This document shows positions 9,610 through 18,600 of a DNA stretch of 64,000 nucleotides, piece after piece. This stretch comes from JADHUC01 sp964617665 (GTDB lineage: Bacteria; Planctomycetota; Planctomycetia; Pirellulales; Pirellulaceae), in the NCBI GenBank assembly GCA_964617665.1, contig CAZUAH010000006.1, positions 1-64,000 on the forward strand, given 5' to 3'. Numbering within the stretch: the first letter of the stretch is position 1; every line of letters starts with the position of its first letter. Both the position numbers and the translations under genes were made by a program. Under the pieces are notes generated by a model. That model was given only the letters and a program-made list of their open reading frames with translations, was not told where the DNA came from and made no database searches.

Positions 9610-11919
9610 ATGACACACGACTTCCATCGCCGCCACGCTACGGCGCTGTTGCTTACAGCGGTGGTGTGCCTGCCGGTGGTCATATGGGGAATGGTGGGCG
9701 CGTACGAACGGTCGGACAACAGCATCGACCAATGGCTGCCCAAAGACTGCGAGGCCACTGACGAATACGATCGTTTTCGCCGGCTGTTTGGATCGGACGA
9801 AGCGATCCTCGTCAGTTGGGAAGGATGCACGCTCGATGACGCTCGCCTAGAACGATTCGCGCAGATCATCGGAGGAGAAGGCGATGATGCCGAACCATTC
9901 CAATGCTCGCATCTTGTCGAACACGTGACGACAGGCCAACGTGCGTATGAAGAACTACTTTCGCTTGACGTTTCTCGGAAGCTGGCGCTGCGTCGACTGC
10001 AATGCGTTCTGATCGGTCCGGATCAGCACAACACCAGCGCCGAGGTCACCGGTCCGGATAAACGGACTACTTGCGCCGTGGTCATCCTGGCCACGGATAG
10101 CCCCAGCGAGCGAGCCGAAGTAGTCGACGCGGTCCGACGAGCCGCCATTGAGTTTTGCGACGTTGCTGCCGAAGACTTGCGGCTGACCGGCGACGCTGTG
10201 ATCACAGTCGGCATTGATACAGAAGGAGATCGAGCGGTTAATCGATTGATATTGCCATCGGCCCTGCTGGCCATGATCGTTGCTCTAATCTGCCTGCGAA
10301 GCGTCAAGCTGGCGATTCTCGTGTTTGTGTTGTCCCAGTATTGCCAGGCCCTCATCGAAGCAATCGTCTATTACACCGGCGGGACAATGAACCTGCTGGT
10401 GGTGTTGGTACCGGTGTTGGTCTACGTGCTGGCCGTATCGGCAAGCGTCCATCTGTTGAACTACTATCGCGACGCGGTGAAAGAATACGGACCAATAGAG
10501 GCACCTCGAGAAGCGATTCGGGTAGGCTGGCAGCCGTGTTTGATAGCGGCGGTCACAACAGCCTTGGGATTGGCCTCGTTGTGCGTCAGTCATGTTGTGC
10601 CTGTGAAGACCTTTGGCATCTACGCATCGGTAGGGGTGCTGGCTAGCTTTGGGGTGTTGGTATTGCTGCTGCCCGCGGCAACCGTCAAATTCCCCGTCGT
10701 GCCTCGTGTCGCTCGCCGATCCGGGGCGGAAGCCGAAAGGTCAAGACTCGCGCACGTCTTTGCGTCGGTTGCCGACGGCGTGGTTAGTCGGCCTGTGATG
10801 GTTATCATCCCATTCACGGCGGCTTTTGTGGTATTGGGCGTGGGGCTGACTAGGATTCAGATGTCTGTGCAGCCGGTCAACTTCCTTCCTCCGGAGCGTC
10901 GCTGGGTTACGGACATTGACTGGTACCGCCAGCATGTGGGGCCCCTGGCGTCGGCGGAAATCGTAGTCGGTCTCAGGAGCGACTGCGGACTGTCGTTCGC
11001 TGACCGCATGCGAGTTGTCCGCGACGTGCAAATGGCGGTCGCAAGATTGGATCGTGTGGAGGGGGCCATCTCTTGTGCCACCTTCGCTCCAAAACTGGGT
11101 TCGCTACACCCCGGACGATTACCGACGAGGCAGATCGTGGATCGGACCGTGAAAAATCGGTTGGTCCTCGAACATCGCGACGAATTCATCAAGGGACGCT
11201 ATCTGGCTGAAGACGAGAATTGGGAACTGTGGAGAATCGAAGCTCGTGTGTCTAGCTTCGAAGATCTGGATTACGAAGCGTTCGTCGAGCGGTTGGAGGC
11301 AGACGCAAAACCTATCCTGACCGCCGCAGGAATCCCATCGGAATCAGTTCGATTGACTAACACGGGCGGCGTACCTCTCGTATTCACCGCTCAACATGAA
11401 CTGCTAAACACTCTGTTCATCAGCTTCACGCTAGCCGTGTGCCTGGTCGCCGTCGTGATGACGCTGGTCCTGCGGAGTCTGCTGGCGGGACTGTTGTCGA
11501 TGATCCCCAATGTGTTTCCGGCGTTGGCGACATTCGGCGTCATGGGGTGGATGGATGCAGTGGTGGACGTAGGCGCTATGATGACAGCGAGTATTGGGTT
11601 GGGAATTGCTGTCGACGACACCCTGCACTTTCTCGTCTGGTACCGCCGGGCCAGCAGCGACGGGGCCAGCCGGCAGGAGGCAATTGGCACCGCGTACCGT
11701 CGTTGCGCGGCAGCCATGCTTCACACGACTCTGATCGCCGGTCTGGCCTTGTTCGTCTTCTTCTTCAGTACGTTTCAACCGGTGTCGCAGTTTGGCCTGT
11801 TGCTCTTCATGTTGCTGATCGCAGCATTGGTGGGTGATTTGCTGCTGCTGCCCGCGTTGCTGGCCACGCCGCTCGGGATCCTTTTCCAGCGTGGAACGAA
11901 GCCTAGGAACGTGTTTTGA
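9610..11919 (+). CDS. RND/MMPL-family transporter
   Basis: The 769-residue protein has the duplicated RND plan. TM1 is at about 10-31, followed by a large periplasmic loop and a bundle of helices at about 215-360 (LILPSALLAMIVALICL, AILVFVLSQYCQALI, NLLVVLVPVLVYVLAV). Then come TM7 near 395-415, a second periplasmic loop, and a final bundle at about 600-755 (LFISFTLAVCLVAVVMTLV, GIAVDDTLHFLVWYRRA, FFFSTFQPVSQFGLLLFMLLIAALVGDLLLLPALL). The GIAVDDTLHFL segment matches the conserved acidic TM motif of MMPL/HpnN-type pumps. It follows the alpha-oxoamine synthase by 21 nt, so export of a lipid made by this locus is a reasonable inference. Confidence 0.85.
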   Translation: MTHDFHRRHATALLLTAVVCLPVVIWGMVGAYERSDNSIDQWLPKDCEATDEYDRFRRLFGSDEAILVSWEGCTLDDARLERFAQIIGGEGDDAEPFQCSHLVEHVTTGQRAYEELLSLDVSRKLALRRLQCVLIGPDQHNTSAEVTGPDKRTTCAVVILATDSPSERAEVVDAVRRAAIEFCDVAAEDLRLTGDAVITVGIDTEGDRAVNRLILPSALLAMIVALICLRSVKLAILVFVLSQYCQALIEAIVYYTGGTMNLLVVLVPVLVYVLAVSASVHLLNYYRDAVKEYGPIEAPREAIRVGWQPCLIAAVTTALGLASLCVSHVVPVKTFGIYASVGVLASFGVLVLLLPAATVKFPVVPRVARRSGAEAERSRLAHVFASVADGVVSRPVMVIIPFTAAFVVLGVGLTRIQMSVQPVNFLPPERRWVTDIDWYRQHVGPLASAEIVVGLRSDCGLSFADRMRVVRDVQMAVARLDRVEGAISCATFAPKLGSLHPGRLPTRQIVDRTVKNRLVLEHRDEFIKGRYLAEDENWELWRIEARVSSFEDLDYEAFVERLEADAKPILTAAGIPSESVRLTNTGGVPLVFTAQHELLNTLFISFTLAVCLVAVVMTLVLRSLLAGLLSMIPNVFPALATFGVMGWMDAVVDVGAMMTASIGLGIAVDDTLHFLVWYRRASSDGASRQEAIGTAYRRCAAAMLHTTLIAGLALFVFFFSTFQPVSQFGLLLFMLLIAALVGDLLLLPALLATPLGILFQRGTKPRNVF

Positions 11920-11921
11920 AA

Positions 11922-12026
11922 TTCACTCGCCCCTTGGGGAGAGTCGGCCCGTCAGGGCCGGAGAGGGGGCATCGGCCCTCCCCGGAGACCCTCCCGCTGT
12001 GCGGGAGGGTGAATTCGATTTCTCAA
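11922..12026. repeat. Palindromic intergenic element with terminator-like hairpin
   Basis: This GC-rich stretch lies between two convergent genes. It contains an inner hairpin (CGGCCC/GGGCCG, 11945-11960) and a perfect 10-bp hairpin (arms ACCCTCCCGC and GCGGGAGGGT, 11988-12010, 3-nt loop). Its outer ends are roughly inverted (TTCACTCGCC near the start, GGGTGAATTCG near the end). The whole looks like a dispersed REP-type element of the kind common in planctomycete genomes, and it can also end transcription from both sides. There is no clear T-run. Copy number elsewhere cannot be seen from here. Confidence 0.6.
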
Positions 12027-12033
12027 ACGCTTT

Positions 12034-13137
12034 CTAAGCGTAAGACTGCAACGTCCCCCGCCGACGAACGTCCAGCGTAGCGCAATGAAACGAGCCCAAG
12101 AACGGGTAGTAGTGCTCGAACGGGCATGGAATGGGCTCGAATCCCCAATCTCGAAACGCTTGGATCATTGGTTCCTGCCGCTGTTCCACGATCACGCGTT
12201 TCTCGTCCAACATCAGTACATTCATGTTGGCCCACGAACTGATAAGTCGCAGCTCCTTGTATTCGCTGAGTACGGGCTGAGGCGCGATCAAAAGGTCCCA
12301 GCCTTTCAGAAACTCGGGCAGCTTCTGCGTATCGACCCAATCCGGGTTGACCAGGATCTTGCCGGGCGCCAGAGGCATAAGTGTCGTATCGATATGCATG
12401 GCCTGAGGGCTGCGCGATTGGAAAGCATGAATCCGGTATTCGTCGCCCAGATGCCGCTGTAGCCACAGTATCCCCATCTCGTTGGTCACATGACTCTTCT
12501 GGCCGATGATGTCGGTACCGCATCGAACAAAATCGGCCGCGTCAAAGGTCGGCTCGAATTCCGTGACCACGTACCTCATCTCTTCATCGCCATACTTGGA
12601 CGGCTGGAAGTTGTCGTGGTACTGGTCGTGGGTGAGTTGGGGTTTGGGAGCCGCGACCCATTTGGCTCCCTGCGTAAAATACTCCTTGAACAACGACCGA
12701 TAGGCCCACGCCTCGAAGTGCCGGCTTCGGTCGGCCATCGGAGCCTCGATGATTTCGTTTCCGACGACCAAGAACGGATCGCGCGGATTCGTGGCACTCG
12801 AACCGCAAGGAACCTTCCAGGATGGCGTGCGAAATGGAATCTCGTAGTCGACGACCTCCGGACGTCGAACTCTGATTCCTTCGGACTCCAAAATGTGAAT
12901 GAATTGGTCTAGGTGCTCTTGAGCGGCCTCGATCATCTCGGGCGGATACGGCACGCCACCCAGCGACAGGATCTCGTCAATGATCGACGAATCGCTCGGC
13001 GGGAAAGTGTGTTTGTTGATGATCTGAGCATCGGGCAGCATAGCGTGCTCCAATCGCCCAACGATCACTTCTTCGAGCGGATCCCATTCGTTGTATGAAT
13101 TGACAGGGCAGGCCAGGGGTTGTTCGGCAGCTTGCAT
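12034..13137 (-). CDS. Glycine amidinotransferase (L-arginine:glycine amidinotransferase family)
   Basis: The 367-residue product matches the AGAT family closely. The catalytic aspartate sits in FDAADFVRCG, the histidine in AMHIDTTLMPL, and the cysteine in GSFHCATLDVRRRGTLQSY. NMNVLMLDEKRV is nearly the same as in vertebrate AGAT. The enzyme moves the amidino group of arginine to glycine or another amine, giving guanidinoacetate-type products. GTG 13203 and ATG 13152 are possible starts, but ATG 13137 has GAAGGA seven bases upstream and starts just before the conserved region (NEWDPLEEVIVGR). No guanidinoacetate methyltransferase is nearby, so the product may not be creatine; a guanidino osmolyte or natural product is possible. 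Confidence 0.88.
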   Translation of the reverse strand: MQAAEQPLACPVNSYNEWDPLEEVIVGRLEHAMLPDAQIINKHTFPPSDSSIIDEILSLGGVPYPPEMIEAAQEHLDQFIHILESEGIRVRRPEVVDYEIPFRTPSWKVPCGSSATNPRDPFLVVGNEIIEAPMADRSRHFEAWAYRSLFKEYFTQGAKWVAAPKPQLTHDQYHDNFQPSKYGDEEMRYVVTEFEPTFDAADFVRCGTDIIGQKSHVTNEMGILWLQRHLGDEYRIHAFQSRSPQAMHIDTTLMPLAPGKILVNPDWVDTQKLPEFLKGWDLLIAPQPVLSEYKELRLISSWANMNVLMLDEKRVIVEQRQEPMIQAFRDWGFEPIPCPFEHYYPFLGSFHCATLDVRRRGTLQSYA

Positions 13138-13518
13138 CCAACGGTCCTTCATAAGCTTGTCGGGTCTGAGGTAGCATGCGGGAACTCGTGCAGATGGTAC
13201 CACGGTTCATGCCGAGACTTCCAGGGAGCCATAAGGCGTTGCCATGGAAAAAACGTGGTTAAGATGCTGTCGTTCTGCTCCTTGTGAGTTCCCAGTGGCT
13301 TCCTAAAATACAATGTTCCGCGCGGACCGGTCCTTGTCTACCGATCCTGCGGAACAGCATGCCGTTAGGGCGGATATTCGTATCTGGCAATTTCTGATCG
13401 GCGAGAGAATAACCACCTAAGCCGGTACTGGCTGGAGTAATACCACGGAATAATGCCTGCCTCGGACATCCTAAACCGTCTGGTGGCTTGTATTCTCGAT
13501 ACGTGCACTGATCCGATG
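13138..13518. other. Gene-free stretch upstream of the amidinotransferase
   Basis: About 380 bases separate the hydrolase stop codon from the amidinotransferase start. The first part may encode an N-terminal extension if the GTG at 13203 is used. Beyond this I see no gene, no clear terminator and no convincing promoter. Confidence 0.5.
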
Positions 13519-15618
13519 CTACACCTTATCTGCCATTGCGCCCCAGGGTTCGATTTGGCGGAGTTTCTTTGCCTTGAGCGATTGGTAGCAGTCCGGCAGG
13601 TCGAAACGCGACAGGACGGCTGGCAACAGGGTTGACAGCGGCCAGGCGTAATCTTCCGATTCAGCGACGTCGCGGTACGAGGTAAGTGCATTTTTCAATG
13701 TTACCTGTTTCACTTGGTTGGACAGTACCGCGGCAAAGGTGGCGGGCAAGGCGCCCCAGCCTTTGGCGACCAGATGAACATCGTTGTGGCCGATGGCGGC
13801 CAGCCAGTCGAGTACGCTCAGTACGTCGTGCGTCTTTTGGCCCACGTAAGGCCGGTCCAACATCAGGCTGTGCATGGCGTAGAAGAAGTCCGATCCGTAG
13901 GGTTGCAGGAAGGAATTGACCCCGCATGTGTCCGGCTGAGATTCGCCAATGCCCCGGACGTCGCATGTGAACACCGATGAGTCTGGTTCGGTTTCGATGA
14001 TCTCGCGAACCAGCGGCTCGTCGCGCAACTCGGCATCGCCTGACATGTGCGCCACGTACAGAATGGCTCGCTTGCCGGTGCGAGGCGGGCGCGAGTACCA
14101 ACGCTCGTTGGACAACCGGTAAACCAACGCTTGAATCGCGGGCTCCGTTTCCACGGCGTACGCGATGGCATGCGGCATTGGATACTTGCGCGAACGTAGG
14201 TATCGCAGGATCCGGTAGTCGGGAACACCTTTGCGCGGCGGCAACTTGAGCACATCGGTTATGGCGTGTTGCAGTTCTTCGCCTCTGATCTTGCGGCGCG
14301 AAGCGGTCAGTTGTTTAGACTTGGCTTGCGTGAACGTGAATACCGTCTTTGCGTCCAATTCGGCTACTTGTCCCTTTGGCGTGCACCAGAGGTTTTCGTC
14401 TTTCTCGATGACGATTTCCGGTTCGGTTGTCGCGTCCGACACTTTCGTCGCGCCATTGAACCAGCGATACATGGCCTCGCGGTTTTCCTGCGAGTAGCCG
14501 TGGTAGGTCGGCCCGATGAACAAGGACACGTCCTCGTCCGCTCCGAGCAACCCGTACAGCCGCTTGAGCCGGCGGAGCGTCTCTTCCGAGCCCCGCGCGT
14601 CGAAGTAGTCGCGTTCTTTGGCCAGGATGACTACCGGTTTCGGCGCCAATGCGGCCAGGAAGTCATCGTGATCCAGTCCCAATGCCACAGCCTTCGGCGG
14701 GCACTGTTCGGTGTCCTGCGGCAGTTCGTTTTCCAGGTTACGGCGGAAGGTGGATACAAAGCAAGAAGGCGCGGCCATCGTCCATCGCTGTTCTACGCCG
14801 CACAGCCACGTGGTCATGGTTCCACCGCCCGAGTTTCCAGTCACGCCGATGTGGTTCTTGTCCACTTCCGGTCGTGTGAGCAGGTAGTCCAATGCGCGGA
14901 TACCATCCCAGGCTCGCCACATCCCCAAGAATTCTCCAACCAGGAACTGTTGGTTTCCAGCGATCAGATGCTCAGTCACTCCTGGCCGAAAGCGTGGCGA
15001 GAGATCGTCGTTCACATATTGCAGACGCTCGCCTTGGCCAATCGGATCGTAGATCAAACATGCGTATCCAAGTCGAGCCAAGCCCTGGGCGAATGATTGG
15101 TAGGCTTCGGCGGCTTTGCCATTGGTCGAATGCCCGCACGTACCAACAACGCCCGGTACCGGTGACTCTGGATTCTTGGGCAGGTAGAAGTTTGCCGTGA
15201 CGGGGAATCCGGGACGGGATTCAAAGATGATCTTCTCGATCTTGTATTCATCGCGTTCGACGACTCCCGTGATGCGTGCGGCCAGCGGCGTCCGTTCCGG
15301 TTCAGGGCCAAAACATCTGCGGATTTTCGCTTGGACCGATTTGACGTATGCCCCGGCGTCCGTTTTGGTTTTGAGGCGTGCCTTCGCCTCAAGACTTCGC
15401 TTTTCCGCGGCTCGGAGTTGTTCGACGAAGAACTCCTGAACCATGCGGGGAAATCGATTCAGCGGCTGTAGATCTTCAGCCGCCATAGAGCTCTGGGCAC
15501 TCAGCAATTGAACAAGCGGCACGCTCAACGCTTGTACGGCGGCCGCACGTAACAGGTGGCGTCGGTTGAGTTTGTGTTGACGACACTTGGCCGACTTTTT
15601 GTCGTGGCAGTTGGACAT
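13519..15618 (-). CDS. Tat-exported alpha/beta hydrolase (acetyl-xylan-esterase-like), two-domain
   Basis: The 699-residue protein begins with a Tat-type signal (NRRHLLRAAAV, about 18-28, then a hydrophobic stretch and a cleavage region near SSMAAE, about 43-47). The first alpha/beta hydrolase domain (about 100-400) has GVTGNSGGGTMTTWL, with the nucleophile serine in GNSGG (about 260), an upstream GTCGHSTNGKA oxyanion region and PIGQGERLQY. A second hydrolase-like domain follows (about 420-699), with ILYVAHMSGDAE, DVRGIGESQPDTCG and VHLVAKGWGALPATFAA, where the expected nucleophile serine is replaced (AKGWG). It is therefore probably one active and one degenerate domain, as in other planctomycete secreted esterase-like proteins. 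Polysaccharide ester cleavage is the likely role, not proven. Confidence 0.8.
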   Translation of the reverse strand: MSNCHDKKSAKCRQHKLNRRHLLRAAAVQALSVPLVQLLSAQSSMAAEDLQPLNRFPRMVQEFFVEQLRAAEKRSLEAKARLKTKTDAGAYVKSVQAKIRRCFGPEPERTPLAARITGVVERDEYKIEKIIFESRPGFPVTANFYLPKNPESPVPGVVGTCGHSTNGKAAEAYQSFAQGLARLGYACLIYDPIGQGERLQYVNDDLSPRFRPGVTEHLIAGNQQFLVGEFLGMWRAWDGIRALDYLLTRPEVDKNHIGVTGNSGGGTMTTWLCGVEQRWTMAAPSCFVSTFRRNLENELPQDTEQCPPKAVALGLDHDDFLAALAPKPVVILAKERDYFDARGSEETLRRLKRLYGLLGADEDVSLFIGPTYHGYSQENREAMYRWFNGATKVSDATTEPEIVIEKDENLWCTPKGQVAELDAKTVFTFTQAKSKQLTASRRKIRGEELQHAITDVLKLPPRKGVPDYRILRYLRSRKYPMPHAIAYAVETEPAIQALVYRLSNERWYSRPPRTGKRAILYVAHMSGDAELRDEPLVREIIETEPDSSVFTCDVRGIGESQPDTCGVNSFLQPYGSDFFYAMHSLMLDRPYVGQKTHDVLSVLDWLAAIGHNDVHLVAKGWGALPATFAAVLSNQVKQVTLKNALTSYRDVAESEDYAWPLSTLLPAVLSRFDLPDCYQSLKAKKLRQIEPWGAMADKV

Positions 15619-15952
15619 AATAGCGTTCCTTTCCGCTGCGAGAATCTCGAATTAGCCCCCCAGAAGGTGACGGTCCAGATAGTATATCCGCGGTTTCGTG
15701 GACTCGCAGGCCGTCCGGTTCGTTCTTTCGTGCTCGTCTTGCGGGCTGCAGTCGAGTTCCGACGATGCATAATTCCCCACGGACAAATTTTTGCGTTATA
15801 GCCGAACGTAGGATTCTAATGACGTAACACTTGCGTTAAATTGAATATGGGTGAAAATAGTCTATATCTCCGGGATTCGACAGACCGACCGAATGTGGTA
15901 TACTTGATTTCTTGTTTGGGTCCCGTGCTTTCGGACGTGGGCTGAGCTTTTC
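15619..15952. other. Divergent intergenic region between hydrolase and kinase
   Basis: About 330 bases separate two divergently transcribed genes. Apart from the promoter candidate listed at 15877-15904, the region is AT-richer than its surroundings (15760-15910) and shows no open gene. Confidence 0.5.
15877..15904 (+). promoter_or_regulatory. Candidate sigma-70-type promoter for the Ser/Thr kinase
   Basis: TCGACA (15877-15882) and TATACT (15899-15904) are separated by 16 nt and lie about 50 nt before the kinase start. Each matches the consensus at five of six bases. This is the best match in the divergent region, but it rests on pattern alone. Confidence 0.4.
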
Positions 15953-18553
15953 ATGTCGTCCAAGCTTGCTAATGCCTTTCTGGACAGATTAGAGCGCAGC
16001 GGACTTGTTACCAAAGACAAGGCGCCGCAGGTGCGTGATGGGCTGAAGGAGCGCGGCGTCGATCTGGATGACCCCAAAGCCATTGCCAAAGCATTGGTCG
16101 AATCCGAAACGCTTACGCAGTGGCAGTCGGAGAAACTGCTACAGGGCAAGCACAAGGGATTCTTTCTAGGTTCCTATCGTCTCCTCAAGCCGCTCGGCAA
16201 AGGCGGCATGGGAGCCGTCTTCCTGGCGGAACACGAGATGATGCGCCGCCGGTGTGCCATCAAGGTACTGCCACACAGCAGCATCAAGGAAGGTTCGTCG
16301 GTTCTCCAACGGTTCTACGTCGAAGCCCAGGCCGTGGCTGCGCTGGATCACCAGAACATCGTTCGGGCCTACGATGTCAGCAAGGAGATGAAGGATAACA
16401 AGGAGATCCACTTTCTGGTGATGGAGTACGTCGAGGGCGAGGACGTTCAAATCATGGTGAACGAAAACGGTTCGCTTGACTACGTCAGCGCGGCCGACTT
16501 CGTTCGACAGACGGCCAACGGATTGGCACATGCCCACGAGAACGGTCTGGTACATCGAGATATCAAGCCGGCGAACTTGCTGGTTGACAAGAAGGGCGTG
16601 GTCAAAATCCTCGACCTCGGTTTGGCCAGGTTCTTCGACGACGGCGAACAGGCTTCTTTGACGAAAGCGCACAATGAAACGGTACTGGGCACGGCGGATT
16701 TCCTGTCGCCCGAACAAGCGCTGAACAGCCACGACGTTGACCATCGAACCGACATTTACAGCCTGGGATGCACCGCCTATTTCATGGTGACTGGCCATCC
16801 CCCCTTCCCGGACGGTACCGTGGCGCAGCGACTGGTTGCACATCAGGTCAAATCGCCCAAGCCAATACGCGAAGAGCGCGCCGATGCCCCCGCTGATCTG
16901 ATTGCCATCATCGACAAAATGATGGCGAAGGAGCCCGAGAAGCGTTTCCAAACCGCGCCGGATATTGCCACGACGTTGGCGGCTTGGCTGATCGAACACG
17001 GTGGGGAAGCATGGAAGCGACAGCATTCCGAAATTTCCGGCGATAGCGGTCTTTTAAAAATGCTGACCGCGCGTGAACCGACTCGTGCCATGTCGTCGCC
17101 AACGGCCGAAACGGCGGAACTGGGATTGGCACCGGATGAGGACGACAAGCCGATACCAGCCGGCAAATCGGGTTCGTCGATTGCCAAAGCAAGTGGCTCT
17201 TCGATCCACGACGATATAGCACTGGCACCCGACGACGACGATGTCGAGGTCAATCCGGATGCCTCCGGTGGAGTAGAAGCTCCGCCGTCGGAAGAGTCGG
17301 GCGAAGTGGCGTCGCCTGAGGTAGAGGAACCAACTGCCGATAGTGCGCCGGTGGAAGAATTGCCCGCGCTGGATGAGGCCGAGATGCTCGGGTCGCTGGA
17401 TTCGATGGGGAGCGATGACATGCTGTCGTCGCTGGACCCGGCGGACCTGGGGGCGCTGGACCACGACAGCACGCTGGAACCAGCGGCCGGCGAGGATCCT
17501 CTGGGAGCTATTCAGAGCGACCTTCAATTACCGGTAACTGCTTCGCCGCAGTCGTCAACAAGGCTTCGCCAGGGCGAGGCCAGCACGGTGAAACCTGAAC
17601 CCGGGGGAGTCAAGTCTATTGGGCTGCCCGTCCTAGTCGGCATTGGTGGCGGTCTGGTGGCCGTCGCGATCATTGTCGCCCTCTTCATGTTTGGTTCCTC
17701 TGACGAACCAGAGCCCTATAAACCAGTCGTTCCCGGCCCTCAGGCCAAGCAGCCAAAAGACCCGCCGGACGAGCAGCCGAAAGAGCCCGAGGCTAAGAAG
17801 CCGGATTCAGAGCCCAAGCAGCCTGACCCAGGCGACGAAAAGGTTGGCACTCAGTCGAAGAAGCCCAATCGTAACAAGAAACAGAACACGGAGCCATCCG
17901 AACAGCCCCCGAAGAAAGATGGCGACGATCAAGGCATGCAGGACGACACCAAACCGACGGTCGGGCCGACCGAACCGTCCGCGGATCCGACCAAAGACGC
18001 ACCGAAGAAGGACAACACGACCAACCCAGACACCGCATTGGCAAAGGCCGACACAAAACCTGAGCCGGTGCCAATCGCGCCGCCGTCTGCCGAGGAACTC
18101 AAGAGAATGTTCGCCGCGATCGAGGTGATCTCGGTGGAAGGGAAACTGGATACGGGAGCGGATACAAGTAAGCAAGCGAAATCGAAGAAGCCCAACGCCG
18201 CCCTGCAACAGATCCTTACCAAAACGGGTCTGGTAGTCGAGCAGAAACTGGCTGAAACGGCAAAGAGCCTGAAGTGGGATGTGGGGACCGGCGCCAGGAG
18301 CGTGTTGACGGTGACCATTGCCGGGAGAACGGACGGAGCAATGGTTGCATTAGGTCTAGCCGGCGACTTGAAGGTCACCGACGACAACTCGCAAACCCAC
18401 AGCGTCTGGACTCATCAGCACCCGATTGCCAACTTCAGACTTGACGCGAATCAGAATACCGTTTTCGCGATGGCGCGTAAGGAGATTGGCAAGTTCTTCA
18501 CCCATCTGGAACGTGAACACCGGAAGGCCGTGCAGGAGACTAGCGGTAGTTAG
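15953..18553 (+). CDS. Membrane-anchored Hanks-type Ser/Thr protein kinase
   Basis: The 866-residue kinase starts with an about 70-residue helical domain seen in planctomycete kinases (NAFLDRLERSGLV...LTQWQSEKLLQGK). The kinase domain (about 74-345) is complete: P-loop GKGGMGAVF (about 82-90), lysine in CAIKVLP, catalytic HRDIKPANLL (about 201-210), DLGLA in the metal-binding loop, and SPEQALN in the activation segment. An acidic low-complexity region (about 375-550), one TM helix (about 556-580), a Pro/Lys/Asp-rich linker and a C-terminal extracytoplasmic domain (about 700-866) follow. The latter is not recognised. It is convergent with the motor-like operon downstream. Kinase function is well supported; substrate and signal are unknown. 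Confidence 0.9.
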   Translation: MSSKLANAFLDRLERSGLVTKDKAPQVRDGLKERGVDLDDPKAIAKALVESETLTQWQSEKLLQGKHKGFFLGSYRLLKPLGKGGMGAVFLAEHEMMRRRCAIKVLPHSSIKEGSSVLQRFYVEAQAVAALDHQNIVRAYDVSKEMKDNKEIHFLVMEYVEGEDVQIMVNENGSLDYVSAADFVRQTANGLAHAHENGLVHRDIKPANLLVDKKGVVKILDLGLARFFDDGEQASLTKAHNETVLGTADFLSPEQALNSHDVDHRTDIYSLGCTAYFMVTGHPPFPDGTVAQRLVAHQVKSPKPIREERADAPADLIAIIDKMMAKEPEKRFQTAPDIATTLAAWLIEHGGEAWKRQHSEISGDSGLLKMLTAREPTRAMSSPTAETAELGLAPDEDDKPIPAGKSGSSIAKASGSSIHDDIALAPDDDDVEVNPDASGGVEAPPSEESGEVASPEVEEPTADSAPVEELPALDEAEMLGSLDSMGSDDMLSSLDPADLGALDHDSTLEPAAGEDPLGAIQSDLQLPVTASPQSSTRLRQGEASTVKPEPGGVKSIGLPVLVGIGGGLVAVAIIVALFMFGSSDEPEPYKPVVPGPQAKQPKDPPDEQPKEPEAKKPDSEPKQPDPGDEKVGTQSKKPNRNKKQNTEPSEQPPKKDGDDQGMQDDTKPTVGPTEPSADPTKDAPKKDNTTNPDTALAKADTKPEPVPIAPPSAEELKRMFAAIEVISVEGKLDTGADTSKQAKSKKPNAALQQILTKTGLVVEQKLAETAKSLKWDVGTGARSVLTVTIAGRTDGAMVALGLAGDLKVTDDNSQTHSVWTHQHPIANFRLDANQNTVFAMARKEIGKFFTHLEREHRKAVQETSGS

Positions 18554-18600
18554 CACAGCCGAGTTCGCGGCGAAGCGCGAGTACTCTCGTCTCAATCCTG

